Source of the DNA: Oegoconia quadripuncta | Lineage: Eukaryota; Arthropoda; Insecta; Lepidoptera; Autostichidae | Length of the DNA stretch: 64,000 bases | Assembly: GCA_949316235.1 (NCBI GenBank) | Contig: OX438743.1 | Coordinates: 34,193,242 to 34,257,241 of the forward strand | Direction of reading: 5' to 3' | Shown here: in pieces, positions 54,963 through 64,000 of the stretch | Layout of the letters: each line of letters begins with the position of its first letter | Numbering within the stretch: the first letter of the stretch is position 1 | Program-made: the position numbers and the translations under genes | The notes under the pieces: model-generated | The model's input: only the letters and a program-made list of their open reading frames with translations | Database searches by the model: none | Told to the model about the DNA's origin: nothing

Positions 54963-55305
54963 TTTTTTTTGTAATTCTAACATTGTCAATTTTTATTATT
55001 TTACAATAGAGGACATAAAAAAGATATTAACAAAAACATACTAAAATAGAGATAAAAGAAGGGCCCTGGAACAAACCTTCACGTCATAAGTAGAAGTTCC
55101 AGGCAACTGCTTTGTGGCAAGGTACCCAGAAGGCTAACGGCGTTGCCACGTTGTACGGCCAGACTTATGCGCTGGCCCAGGTAGCTGCCAGCCCGCTGGT
55201 CACCCGATACTTCTACCAGACGCTACGCCAGCTAGTTGGATGATGGATGAGTTAGTGAGAAGTTGGATAGTAAAATATAAAAATAAATAAGCAGTAGCAC
55301 GCGTA
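54963..55305. other. No gene recognised
   Basis: AT-rich first half, then a GC-richer piece (55060-55230, with GGCGTTGCCACGTTGTACGG and CCAGGTAGCTGCCAGCCCGC) of unknown origin. Confidence 0.3.
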
Positions 55306-55307
55306 CT

Positions 55308-55458
55308 TTGTTGTGTTCCGGTTGTCAGAGATAAGATAGCCAGTCCCCCAAATGTGTTGGGGTGTCTGGGTAAGTACGCTTCCACCTTCGACCTCATCCT
55401 CACTTAACATCAGGTGTCATTGAGGTCAAGTATAATCCTGTCGTTCATAAAAAAAAAT
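55308..55458 (+). repeat. SINE-B 3' half
   Basis: TTGTTGTGTTCCGGTTGTCA, GAGATAAGATAGCCAGTCCC, TACGCTTCCACCTTCGACC, ACTTAACATCAGGTGTCATT and a GTCGTTCATAAAAAAAAA end. Confidence 0.8.
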
Positions 55459-55581
55459 ACATACAAGGAAATTCAAAGTTGTGCGAACAATATCGTATCA
55501 TTCAATTATCTCATCAATCGCGATTAGAAAGAAGATTAATCCGAAATGAAGAAATTATGTAGCAGAAGAAGGGTAACCGAT

Positions 55582-55857
55582 ATAAATAAATAATAAAAAT
55601 CTTTGCACATACACACAGCGCCATCTAGTTCCACACTAAGCAACTAGGCTTGTATTATGGATACCAGATGGTTGATAAACTACACAAATACATATTTTTT
55701 TTGTAAATAAATACATAAATAAATGAAAAACATCCATAACTCGGGAACACAATGTCTGTATTCATCATACAAACTTATGCCCCTAGCGGGATTCGAACCT
55801 GCGACCTTTTGGTATAGCAGTTAGAATTTTTAACCACCACACCAAACAGGTCGTCAT
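55582..55857 (-). repeat. SINE-A, near full length
   Basis: AATCTTTGCACATACACACA, GCGCCATCTAGTTCCACAC, GGATACCAGATGGTTGATAA, CATAACTCGGGAACACAATG, GCGGGATTCGAACCTGCGAC and CACCACACCAAACAGGTCGT. It belongs to the subtype with TTGCACATACACAC, like the tail at 26458. Confidence 0.85.
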
Positions 55858-56640
55858 TATAGCTCTGAGAGTCAGCAATATATTTCATTAAGGCTTTGGA
55901 CAACACGAATCTGACGGAATCTGCGATGAGATTTCAAATGAGCTTAAACTTCACTTAGCTTATTCATTTTTTCGATTTACAGCGCCAGAAGCGCCACTGC
56001 TAACGTGGCGACGGATTGAATAAATGAAGCTTGTTGGTATGAAAAGTTAGCTTTGAAGTTCAGAGTGATCAACGATGCTGTATCAGAATTCTTCAAATTA
56101 ATAGAAGGGCCATGGGGTAAAGTGGTATGGAAATGTACGTGGACTCGTCGAGCTGAACTTATTAAGAAAGCATAATTATAAAATATCAAACTATTTAGAT
56201 GATACACATCTATGTACATAACCAGCTCATTCCCATTCACAATTAATACTGAAATATGTATTATTGTGCCCTTTTGTAATATAAAAAACTTATTTTTAAA
56301 AATAAGTTTAAGAATGTAAAATCTGGCTATTTTAAGTATACCCTATGTACCTACAAAATAAAACATTTTTGACTTGACTTGAAGAGTTAAAGTTCTCCAA
56401 AATTTATCATGTAAAATATGCAGATTAGAGATAGCGACAGTTGCGTAGTTGTAACGCCATCGCTGTCAAATTGTAAAAAAAAATTGTAATACTTTAGGCT
56501 TTTGCTCTTTCGTCGTCCGTCAACTTTTAAATGTGTTTTGATGTATTTTTGAGAATTTCATATTTTTGATAAAAACGAACACTTTTTTATAATCGTGATT
56601 CTAGAAAATAACCCCCGTCAAAGCTATTTAGGTATCATTT
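55858..56640. other. No gene recognised
   Basis: AT-rich DNA. The 87-codon minus-strand frame at 55977-56240 shows no recognisable protein features. Confidence 0.3.
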
Positions 56641-56704
56641 ATAACTAGCTTTCCGCCCGCGACTTTGTCCGCGTAAAAGATTTTATCAAAATCGGTTCAG
56701 AAAA

Positions 56705-56800
56705 AATATAATAATAATAAATAAATAATAAATATCCTTAGACTTACACACAGCGCCATCTAGTTCCACAGTAAGCAACTATAAGCTTATATGTTAAGCA
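56705..56800 (-). repeat. SINE-A 3' fragment inside LEP1-like repeat
   Basis: AATATCCTTAGACTTACACA, CAGCGCCATCTAGTTCCACA and GTAAGCAACTATAAGC, then cut off. Only the 3' third is present. Confidence 0.7.
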
Positions 56801-56907
56801 AATATATATATGTTAATCCAGGTCCTAATCTGTCTACCCAACAAATTTGAGTGAAGAGGTAACAAATATACATACAGACATACACACACACTTTCGCATT
56901 TATAATA

Positions 56908-57120
56908 AATAGACCTACACACAGCGCCATCTAATTCCACAGTAAGCAACTATAGGCCTGTTTTGTGGATACCAGATGGTTGGTTGGTACCAAATACATT
57001 TTTTTTTTGTAAATAAATACTTATTATAAATGAAATTCCAAGAGATGAGATGAGATTCGAACCCGCAACCTTTTGGTATAGTGGTCAGAGTTGCTAACCA
57101 CTACACAAAACAGGTCGTCA
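56908..57120 (-). repeat. SINE-A inside LEP1-like repeat, with target duplication
   Basis: CTACACACAGCGCCATCTAA, TTCCACAGTAAGCAACTATA, ATACCAGATGGTTGG, GATTCGAACCCGCAACC, GGTATAGTGGTCAGAGTTGC and CACTACACAAAACAGGTCGT. ATAAT flanks both sides (TTTATAAT before, GTCATAATATT after), which fits a short target duplication within the LEP1-like 3' end. Confidence 0.75.
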
Positions 57121-57302
57121 TAATATTAGTTGGGATTAGCTTTTAGGTTTCTTGAGTGCAGGTCAGAGCGATTTTTTTGATTAATTCTGTATTTAAAAAG
57201 AAATCTTAATTTATCCACTTCACGGAATAAACCCTCTTAACTGTATAACATTTTCAAAGTCTAGTTTTATAAATTTTCAATTGGTGGCCTTTTGGACGTA
57301 TT

Positions 57303-57314
57303 ATCTAAATCAAT
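57303..57314. repeat. 12-bp target duplication, left
   Basis: ATCTAAATCAAT, repeated exactly at 59915-59926. Confidence 0.88.
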
Positions 57315-57323
57315 TTGCGTTGA

Positions 57324-59897
57324 GTTGCGCGAGTTGCGTATCTTGTCGTTAGACTGACCAAGAGATACTCCCTAAAAGTCATACAAGTTTACGCACCGAC
57401 TTCGGCACACTCGGATGATGAAGTGGAAGCCATGTATGAAGACATAGGCAAAGCCTTGCATAACACCAGAAAGGCGCATTTCAATGTTGTCATGGGGGAC
57501 TTCAATGCCAGAGTGGGCAGCCAGACGGGAATCGAAGCGGTTATTGGGCCTCACGGATATGGAAGCAGAAATGGCAGGGGGCAAGTGCTTGTCAACTTCC
57601 TCGAAAAAGAGGGGCTTTTTCTGATGAATTCGTTTTTTCAGAAAAAGCCTCACAGGAAGTGGACATGGCAAAGCCCCGATAAGGTCACTAGGAACGAGAT
57701 AGACTTCATCATGTCGGATAAAAGGTTTATATTCAGGGATGTCTCAGTGATTAATAGTTTTAATACTGGGAGTGATCACCGCCTGGTTCGAGGAACTCTG
57801 AATATCGACTTTCACCTAGAAAGGTCCCGTTTGATGAAGTCTACGCTCCGACCGACACTGCATCAGTCCATAGCCGGCGCTGAACGTTTCCAGCTAGAGC
57901 TCGGTAACCGTTTCGATTCTCTGAAACCCACTGTGGATGTTGACGAGAGCCTCACTAACGTAGTTAACATCTTAAGGGAAGTGGGTAACAGGTTTTGCGA
58001 GAGGCAGCGTACGGGTCGGGAGTCTCGGTTCTCGGCAGAGACAAAAGATCTCATGGCACAAAGACGTGACACGTCGAACACCGCAAAGCAGGTGGCACTT
58101 TCCAAGCAGGTGCGAAAATCAATACGGCGGGACCTGCGAAACTCGAATACGCGCCGAATTACGGAAGCAATAGAGCGATACAAGGGTCCCAAAGTATTTT
58201 CGCAGCAGTTTGGGAGGAGTCACCTGGCAAAACTAACAACATCAGAGGGTAAAATTGTGACGTCGAACTCCGAAATTCTCGCTGAGACCGAAGACTACTA
58301 CGGCAAACTATACGCTACCCATGCCTCGCAACCTGCAACTACACATAGCGACCCCAGAGCTGCGCTGACACGCCACTATACAGACGAGCTGCCAGAAATT
58401 AGTCCGGAGGAGATTGAGATGGCCCTCAGCCAACTTAAAAATGGGAAAGCCCCGGGTGAGGACGGAGTTACGACGGAGCTCTTGAAGTCAGGTGGTAGAC
58501 CTGTATTGAGGGAGCTCCAGCGTATTTTTAGCTCCGTACTACTATCCGGGAGAACCCCTGAGGCGTGGCACAAGAGCATTGTCATTTTGTTTTTCAAGAA
58601 GGGTGACAATACTCTTCTTAAAAACTACAGACCCATATCGCTTCTGAGTCACGTTTATAAGTTGTTCTCGAGGGTTATATCAAATCGACTCGCGCGAAGG
58701 CTTGACGAATTTCAGCCTCCAGAACAGGCCGGGTTTCGTGGAGGATTTGGTACCATAGACCACATCCACACACTGAGACAGATTATACAGAAGACAACGG
58801 AGTATAACCAACCCCTGTGCCTAGCATTTGTGGACTATGAGAAAGCCTTTGATTCCATTGAAACCTGGTCTGTTATGGAGTCCCTGCAGCGATGCCAAGT
58901 CGATTGGCGGTATGTCGAGGTGCTGAAATGTCTCTACAAGTCAGCCACAATGTCCGTCCAAATGCACAACAGTCACACAAAACCAATCCAGCTCCATAGA
59001 GGCGTGAGACAGGGGGATGTTATATCCCCGAAACTGTTCACTAATGCGCTGGAGGACGTTTTTAAGACTCTGGACTGGGCAGGACGAGGCATAAACATAA
59101 ACGGCGAATACATCTCTCACCTTCGATTTGCCGACGACATAGTTATTATGGCAAAGTCGCCGCAGGAGCTCCAGAAAATGCTGAGCAGCCTAAATGAATC
59201 CTCCCGACAGGTTGGTCTGTGTATGAATTTGGACAAGACGAAAGTCATGTTCAACGTACACATCGTACCCAGACCAATCGACGTTGATGGAGTACTTCTC
59301 GAAATTGTCGACAGATATACCTACCTAGGACAAGTTCTACAGCTGGGTAGAAACAATTTCGAGAAGGAAGCCGATAGAAGGATTCAGCTGGGCTGGGCAG
59401 CATTCAGGAGACTTCGTCAGGTCTTTTCGTCGCCCATACCGCAAAGCCTAAAGACAAAAGTCTTTGATCAGTGCGTCCTACCTGTTATGACATACGGTGC
59501 CGAAACGTGGACACTGACGGTGGGATTGGTCCACAAGCTTAAAGTCGCTCAACGGGCCATGGAGAGGGCTATGCTCGGAGTCTCTCTGAAGGATAGAATT
59601 CGAAACGAAGTCATCCGCCAGAGAACCAGAGTTACCGACATAGCCGCTCGAGTCAGCAAGCTAAAGTGGCAGTGGGCTGGTCACATCTGTCGTAGGACTG
59701 ACGATCGTTGGAGCAAGCGAGTTCTACAGTGGAGACCGCGTTTAGGCAAACGTAATGTGGGACGCCCCCCGGCTAGATGGAGCGACGATCTGCGCAGGGT
59801 GGCTGGCAGTAACTGGGTGCGTAAAGCCGAAGATCGGGCTGAGTGGCACGCCTTGGGAGAGGCCTATGTCCAGCAGTGGACTGCCGCAGGCTGGTAA
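57324..59897 (+). CDS. RTE-type LINE ORF: partial AP endonuclease, reverse transcriptase, C-terminal domain
   Basis: 857 codons open from a TGA at 57321 to TAA at 59895. There is no proper start because the copy is 5' truncated. The residue positions given here count from the GTG at 57423. The AP-endonuclease part keeps VIQVYAPT (before residue 1), VMGDFNARVG (22-32), NEIDFIM (91-97) and SDHRLV (117-122), but its N-terminal catalytic Glu region is lost. The RT follows: KNYRPISLLSHVYKL near 400, PPEQAGFRGGFGTIDHI near 440, FVDYEKAFDSIE near 469, HRGVRQGDVISPKLF near 535 and FADD at 569-572. The C-terminal region has YTYLGQVL, TYGAETWT and a Trp-rich tail with KWQWAGHICRRTDDRW and GRPPARWSDDLRRVAG, then EAYVQQWT. 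Family: RTE clade by the endonuclease-RT fusion, this C-terminus and the (TGA)n tail. Catalytic RT residues are intact, but the endonuclease is incomplete. Confidence 0.88.
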   Translation, partial: VARVAYLVVRLTKRYSLKVIQVYAPTSAHSDDEVEAMYEDIGKALHNTRKAHFNVVMGDFNARVGSQTGIEAVIGPHGYGSRNGRGQVLVNFLEKEGLFLMNSFFQKKPHRKWTWQSPDKVTRNEIDFIMSDKRFIFRDVSVINSFNTGSDHRLVRGTLNIDFHLERSRLMKSTLRPTLHQSIAGAERFQLELGNRFDSLKPTVDVDESLTNVVNILREVGNRFCERQRTGRESRFSAETKDLMAQRRDTSNTAKQVALSKQVRKSIRRDLRNSNTRRITEAIERYKGPKVFSQQFGRSHLAKLTTSEGKIVTSNSEILAETEDYYGKLYATHASQPATTHSDPRAALTRHYTDELPEISPEEIEMALSQLKNGKAPGEDGVTTELLKSGGRPVLRELQRIFSSVLLSGRTPEAWHKSIVILFFKKGDNTLLKNYRPISLLSHVYKLFSRVISNRLARRLDEFQPPEQAGFRGGFGTIDHIHTLRQIIQKTTEYNQPLCLAFVDYEKAFDSIETWSVMESLQRCQVDWRYVEVLKCLYKSATMSVQMHNSHTKPIQLHRGVRQGDVISPKLFTNALEDVFKTLDWAGRGININGEYISHLRFADDIVIMAKSPQELQKMLSSLNESSRQVGLCMNLDKTKVMFNVHIVPRPIDVDGVLLEIVDRYTYLGQVLQLGRNNFEKEADRRIQLGWAAFRRLRQVFSSPIPQSLKTKVFDQCVLPVMTYGAETWTLTVGLVHKLKVAQRAMERAMLGVSLKDRIRNEVIRQRTRVTDIAARVSKLKWQWAGHICRRTDDRWSKRVLQWRPRLGKRNVGRPPARWSDDLRRVAGSNWVRKAEDRAEWHALGEAYVQQWTAAGW

Positions 59898-59914
59898 TGA
59901 TGATGATGATGATG
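59898..59914 (+). repeat. (TGA)n tail of the RTE element
   Basis: TGATGATGATGATGATG, the microsatellite 3' end typical of RTE elements, placed immediately after the stop codon. Confidence 0.85.
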
Positions 59915-59926
59915 ATCTAAATCAAT
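59915..59926. repeat. 12-bp target duplication, right
   Basis: ATCTAAATCAAT, identical to 57303-57314. The element's tail and the duplication share AT at the border, so the exact edge may shift by 1-2 bases. Confidence 0.88.
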
Positions 59927-60294
59927 GTTGTTTAAAAGCAAAAGCAGCCAAACAAGATGTTTTTCTGAATTGTGACAGTCCCGAACACGACACTCAAACT
60001 GTCTATACTTAGTTACCATGTCCTTTCATAGCTTCCTAATGCGAGGCCCTTTTGAAGGACTTGAAAGGATTTGTGTACCGTCTTTGTTCGAATAGATTTA
60101 CGTATCATTACCTGATGGAGGCACAGGAATGGTGTGTTATGTCGACGTGTAAATACCTCTTAAATCTTTTTACAAAAGGGTATTTTATAGGTGTTTATAT
60201 CACTGTGATTTATTGAGATGCAATTCAGTGGCCTATTGTAATTGAATTCAGTTAAGTCGTAGGACTGATTACCTACGATAAATTAAAATTAAAT
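59927..60294. other. No gene recognised
   Basis: AT-rich DNA following the RTE insertion. Confidence 0.35.
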
Positions 60295-60770
60295 ATAATA
60301 ATAATAAATATTCTTGGAAATACACAGCACAATCTAGTTTTACACTAATCGACTAGGCTTGTATTATGTAGGTATACCAGATGATTGATATACGAATATA
60401 TATACGAATACATGTCATGGCCTTTATCTCAAATGGGGTGGACAGATATCCCATACAATAGTATTTGGGTGTTTCAAACATTAAAAGTTTAATGAACATA
60501 AATGCACACGCTGGGGTGAGCCCATCGCCGTTGAAACGTGCAAAACTATAAATAAATGTTTTTTGGTGGAAAGTCCCTTAGTCGCTTTTTATGACACCCA
60601 CTCAAATAACCTATTTTATTTGAGTGCTGAAACCTACATACATACATATTATAAATGTAAATATTCAAAATACAAACATATGCCCCTGGTGGGGTTCAAA
60701 TCCGCGACCTTCGAGACAGACCGCCAGGTCCGGATCTCTAACCATTACACCAAACAAGTTGCCAAATGTA
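60295..60770 (-). repeat. SINE-A copy split by an R1 insertion
   Basis: The tail half at 60295-60412 (AATATTCTTGGAAATACACA, CGACTAGGCTTGTATTATG, ATACCAGATGATTGATATAC) and the head half at about 60640-60770 (ACAAACATATGCCCCTGGTG, GGGTTCAAATCCGCGACC, CCATTACACCAAACAAG) flank an R1 copy. The head is diverged (GGTTCAAAT in place of GGTTCGAAT). Confidence 0.65.
60413..60610 (-). repeat. Dispersed repeat family R1 nested in SINE-A
   Basis: GTATTTGGGTGTTTCAAACA, GCCGTTGAAACGTGCAAAAC, GTGGAAAGTCCCTTAGTCGC and TTTTTATGACACCC in reverse order relative to 47565-47750. Being inserted into a SINE shows that R1 is itself mobile. Confidence 0.65.
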
Positions 60771-60789
60771 TGCATATAATTGCTTCTCT

Positions 60790-61045
60790 CTTCAATTTAA
60801 GAGCTATGCTCTTGTCGGTGGAGTCCTTTCCACACTTCTCTACGTTCCACCTTTTCTTTGACTTTCTGATAAGACACGGTATTTACTTCTACCACGTATG
60901 TTCTTCTAAGCCTTCCTCTCTTCCACTTCCCCTCCACTTTTCCTTCAATAATGTTCCTGTTAAAGTTGTCGTGTCGTATCAAATGTCTCTCCATTCTTCG
61001 CCAACGCCACATTTCAAATGCTTCTAATCTTTCTCTATCGCATTG
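60790..61045 (-). pseudogene. LINE C-terminal fragment (distinct family)
   Basis: The minus strand encodes EAFEMWRWRRMERHLIRHDN, then NIIEGKVEGKWKRGRLRRTY, a lysine-rich stretch and a stop at about 60799. The RH(D/N)...IEGKxEGxxxRGRxRRT pattern is the usual C-terminal tail of endonuclease-RT LINEs that are common in animals. No RT or endonuclease part is present, so this is a 5'-truncated remnant. It differs from the 57-60 kb element, whose tail has the KWQWAGH...GRPPARW pattern. Confidence 0.65.
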
Positions 61046-61069
61046 TGTTGTGTTGTCATGGAGTCATTT

Positions 61070-61085
61070 GTACAGTCGACTGTAC
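61070..61085. repeat. 16-bp perfect palindrome
   Basis: GTACAGTCGACTGTAC equals its reverse complement. It sits about 25 bp from the LINE fragment's upstream end. Function unknown. Confidence 0.55.
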
Positions 61086-61190
61086 GACGACCGGACTTTT
61101 TTGTTCTTCGTGTGTGTTATTGCATAGAAAGCCCATTCTATCCTCGCGGACAAACTGCCCGAACTGGATTTTTTTGTCGCGGCTTACCAA

Positions 61191-61266
61191 ATAACTATAT
61201 AACTTCGTTGTTCTTGGAAAACTGTTTATGGGACTTGTATATTTTGGTGACACTATTTAAGCACAG
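61191..61266 (+). repeat. Module shared with 52.89-52.96 kb
   Basis: ATAACTATATAACTTCGTTG, TTTATGGGACTTGTATATTT and GGTGACACTATTTAAGCACAG align with 52888-52960. Lies 65 bp from the fold-back element in this copy and directly beside the related fragment in the other. Confidence 0.45.
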
Positions 61267-61330
61267 TTTGGGATATAAATTATAATCATTGGTAAATCAG
61301 TCGCTGCGTGTGAGAATGCGGATTCCAGCA

Positions 61331-61885
61331 ACACGTCACACGAAAATGCTCACTGAAAATAATGAAAACCTCTTAAACTACAGCGGCACTAATTGTTTCC
61401 TTTGGGCACTATTTGGTACTGTATTAGCACAATTTTTTGGATATTATCAAATCAGCTGAATTTCACTTTGTGCATTCTATTGTGTCCATTTCACTTTGTG
61501 CATTTCATTCCATTTTGTGCATAATTGTTTCCTTTGGGCACTATTTGGTACTATATTAGCACAAGTTTTTGATATTATCAAATCAACTGAATTCGGGGCG
61601 GATTCAGCGGAGAAAATAATGAAAATCTCTTAAACTACAGCGGCACTAATTGTTTCCTTTGGGCACTATTTGGTACTATATTAGCACAATTTTTTGATAT
61701 TATCAAATCACTTGAATTCCACTTTGTGCATTCTAACGCACCCGCCCCGCCCCGAATTCAGTTGATTTGATAATATCAAAAAATTGTGCTAATATAGTAC
61801 CAAATAGTGCCCAAAGGAAACAATTAGTGCCGCTGTAGTTTAAGAGATATTCATTATTTTTAGTGAGCATTTTCGTATGACGTGT
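61331..61885. mobile_element. Fold-back element built of ~110-bp modules
   Basis: Four copies of one module: 61331-61462 (direct, with ACACGTCACACGAAAATGCT end), 61523-61600 (direct, partial), 61611-61720 (direct) and 61752-61885 (inverted, ending TTTTCGTATGACGTGT). Each contains CAGCGGCACTAATTGTTTCC, TTTGGGCACTATTTGGTACT and TTAGCACAATTTTTTGATAT or their complement. The outermost copies form terminal inverted repeats of about 130 bp. The third and fourth form a tight hairpin around a GC-rich loop (ACGCACCCGCCCCGCCCCG). A CACTTTGTGCATT mini-repeat separates the modules. No coding capacity. Confidence 0.7.
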
Positions 61886-62235
61886 AGCGAGACTGCGCCG
61901 CCGTGGCGCCACGCGTACGAGTTCAACATTAATAGATATCTACAAAAAAAGGAAAACCATCACAGATAACTAACATTTGGCGGCCCTATCACTAAAAGCA
62001 AAAATCCACGTGCATGTAGACTTTTAACTGATAAAAAAGAAAAATAAATAAATAGTAATAACTAAGAAGATCTCTGCCAGTGTATTCAATATATTGAGTT
62101 TACTTACGTATGAATCATAAGGAGTCCAGTCGCACACATTTCACCCCTCTTGACCGCCATCAACTCACATTGTATACCTACTATATATCTTTTTATTTTT
62201 TATATATAATCTGGCCCATTACGGGTTAATTAATA
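61886..62235. other. No gene recognised
   Basis: Starts with a short GC-rich patch (CTGCGCCGCCGTGGCGCCAC) just outside the fold-back arm that may be part of that element; the rest is AT-rich. Confidence 0.35.
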
Positions 62236-62425
62236 CTAGCTTTTTACCCACGGCTTCGCCTGCGTGGAATAATTTTATCGGGGAAATTTGTTTACCCCGC
62301 GGGATTATCGGGTTAAAAATATCCGATGTCATAATTCAGGTTATATTCTACCTATGTACCAAATTTCATCCAAATCCGTTCATCCGTTTCGCGTCCAAAC
62401 TTTTGTATTTATAATAATATTTGAT
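62236..62425 (+). repeat. LEP1/MINE-like element, near full length
   Basis: ACTAGCTTTTTACCCACGGC, TTCGCCTGCGTGGAATAATT, CCCCGCGGGATTATCGGG, ACCTATGTACCAAATTTCAT, CAAATCCGTTCATCCGTTTC and TTTGTATTTATAATAATAT. Close to the copy at 26941-27165 in the opposite orientation. Confidence 0.75.
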
Positions 62426-63410
62426 TATTCGTTAGAACTGTTGTAATTTTTGGGTATACCTAATATTATATTAGCTGCCATTCTTATTCTCTGGTGGCAG
62501 TAACTACGCAGCTGGGGGACTGAAATTCAGCAGATTACTGAGTCCTTATTTTTCTTAACTTTACTAACTAATTTTGTGATGAATGAATGTCTTTTTGTTT
62601 ATATTTTCATTTATTAAAAGCGAACCTTTCAGGCTTAATAAACAAAAAGATCATGACTTGATCTCACAATGACTAAAACTAAATTTTATTTATTTCTTCA
62701 ATTCATTACATTATAATAGACGTAGATACCTACTCGAAACAACTTATGGGCTTATACCCTCAGCTACGAGTACGATATGTCTAATACCAAGTGATTTATC
62801 GAGTTACTCCATTTTACTTTAACTTTTTCAAAGGGAGAAACATGGGGTAGATAACGACTTGTGCAGTAGGACTAAGCATTTACTGACACTCCGATTCTTT
62901 TTACACTCCAATCGCTTTGTTTCACTCTAACAAAGCACTTAAATCCACAGTGTATATGAGATAGATTATATCCATGAAAATAAACTTATCCTTATCTTCT
63001 GACCTTTCACACGAATCAATGTTCAAACAAAAATATAATATGAAGATGGATTAGAATTGAAATGCTTTGTGATAATATTATACTTTGTTGCTTCGTGTGA
63101 AGTGGTTTTGGTATTAGTCCGCTTTAAAAGCTTTTTAGTACGGACTAGTTTTAAGCTTTGTATTCATTGTTCAGCCAATGGTGTTTATCTTTGTAGACTA
63201 CGAATAAGGTTTAAATGATTATTTTACTGAAATTACATTAGTATAATTACTTGCTTTTATTATAATTTAGATTGTTCTGAAATTACATGTAATACAATCT
63301 TATTTAAATATAACAGTATTATTATGAGGTACGAATATAATGGGTGCTTATTATATGAGTATATAATAAAATAATTAGATGCTGGTACAGTCGACCGAGT
63401 TTAGCATACC
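62426..63410. other. No gene recognised
   Basis: AT-rich DNA without a recognised repeat or exon. Confidence 0.35.
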
Positions 63411-63414
63411 AATT

Positions 63415-63630
63415 ATTGTTAGATATTATCGAATACAGGGTTTTCTCAAATTTATTTGTCCCGCGGGAACTACTCACTTTTTCGGCATAAAAAATATCCT
63501 ATGGGTTAATCCAAGTTATATTCTACCTATATACCAAATTTCATCCAAATCCGTTCATCCGTTGCGCCGTGATTGAGCAACAAACAAACAAACATCCAAA
63601 CTTTCGCATTTATAATATTAGTTAGTCTAG
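63415..63630 (+). repeat. LEP1/MINE-like element, 5' truncated
   Basis: CCCGCGGGAACTACTCACTT, TATATTCTACCTATATACCA, CATCCAAATCCGTTCATCCG, TTGCGCCGTGATTGAGCAAC and AACTTTCGCATTTATAATAT then TAGTTAG. The 3' half is close to consensus. The short open frame at 63379-63576 is not a gene. Confidence 0.75.
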
Positions 63631-64000
63631 GAAACAGGTTATTACCTATATTTGATGAAAATCGGCCAAGCCTTTTAACACAGTTTGTATAGTGTAGGTA
63701 TTTATAGATGATTAGGAGTATTTCGGTTGTTACCTAATTTTAAGATAAGTTATGATAAAAATAAAATCAAATATCAATTTTATCTTATACGTTATCGACT
63801 ATAGCTAAAAGCGGTGCGCTGGTGGAAGAAATAACTACTCGGTTTCGTATAGACTATGTTATAATATTAATAAAATTAAAGAAAATATATACAGAGAGCA
63901 ACTATAGCAAAAACCGAAACGCAAGTGCCAAAAATGATTTGCTTTCAATTTAGAATTTGCTCGTTCTTAAAAAGTTAATATGAACATTGGTGGCCAGTTA
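63631..64000. other. No gene recognised
   Basis: AT-rich DNA to the window edge. Confidence 0.35.

Larger units (their letters stand above)
56643..57135 (+). repeat. LEP1/MINE-like element interrupted by SINE-A sequence
   Basis: Starts ACTAGCTTTCCGCCCGCGAC, TTTGTCCGCGTAAAAG. It resumes at about 56815 with GTTAATCCAGGTCCTAATCT and GTGAAGAGGTAACAAATATA, CACACACACTTTCGCATTTA, and finishes AATATTAGTTGGGATTA at 57121-57137. SINE-A pieces sit in both gaps, so the LEP1-like copy is older than the SINEs here. That is the reverse of the order at 26.9 kb. Confidence 0.7.
57315..59914 (+). mobile_element. RTE-type LINE, 5'-truncated insertion
   Basis: 2600 bp between exact 12-bp target duplications. 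It begins mid-endonuclease and ends in (TGA)n directly after the coding region, with no other 3' untranslated sequence. Full-length members are generally somewhat over 3 kb, so the first several hundred bases are missing, as usual for target-primed reverse transcription. The frame is open throughout, so the insertion is young compared with the other RTE fragments here. Confidence 0.9.

Noticed and set aside
60563..61027. 154-codon plus-strand open frame
   Set aside because: Runs through a SINE-A head and antisense to a LINE C-terminal remnant whose minus-strand reading has recognisable LINE motifs.
1..64000. CRISPR array, operons or bacterial genes
   Set aside because: No regularly spaced repeats with unique spacers and no dense coding; gene density and repeat content are those of an insect nuclear genome.

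Overview
This window looks like AT-rich nuclear DNA from an insect, most probably a moth or butterfly (Lepidoptera). The evidence is the kind of repeat it holds: a BEL/Pao LTR retrotransposon, RTE-type LINEs with (TGA)n/(ATG)n tails, three families of tRNA-derived SINE, and many copies of a LEP1/MINE-like sequence (CTAGCTTTCCGCCCGCGGC type). No bacterial, viral or organellar gene order is seen, there is no CRISPR array, and no complete host gene can be supported. The order assignment is an inference from repeat types, not from a sequence search.

Only two long open reading frames are convincing, and both belong to retroelements. At 36019-39950 is a BEL/Pao element with two LTRs that match along all 176 bp, a GTGAT target duplication, an 18-nt primer-binding site matching tRNA-Tyr, and an intact RT-RNase H-integrase frame of 1178 codons. 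Its gag and almost all of its protease are missing: the primer-binding site is joined directly to the last codons of protease. At 57315-59914 is a 5'-truncated RTE-type LINE flanked by an exact 12-bp target duplication. It is open from mid-endonuclease through the RT to a stop directly before the (TGA)n tail.

Region by region: 1-12 kb holds diffuse ancient repeats, a 218-bp long-TIR MITE (2198-2415) and a 25-bp-stem hairpin (9076-9167). 12-21 kb is mostly unassigned DNA with SINEs, LEP1-like copies and small palindromes. 21-26 kb holds the best candidate for host coding sequence, a possible terminal exon on the minus strand (21388-21634) with an acceptor-like site and a poly(A) signal, plus a weaker candidate at 25385-25597. 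26-36 kb and 44-61 kb are dense in nested SINE, LEP1-like and LINE fragments. 34.2-34.8 kb holds a decayed coding region of unknown family running into a long inverted repeat, and a related inverted repeat lies at 48.3-48.6 kb. 61.3-61.9 kb is a fold-back element made of about 110-bp modules.

The elements are related to each other. RTE 3' ends occur in several fragments of very different age (23.7, 30.3, 48.1, 51.3, 54.3 and 57-60 kb). SINE families share modules, including one apparent chimera at 21.9 kb. Nested insertions (26.9, 56.7 and 60.4 kb) give a relative order of transposition. Repeat boundaries were set by eye and may be off by tens of bases.
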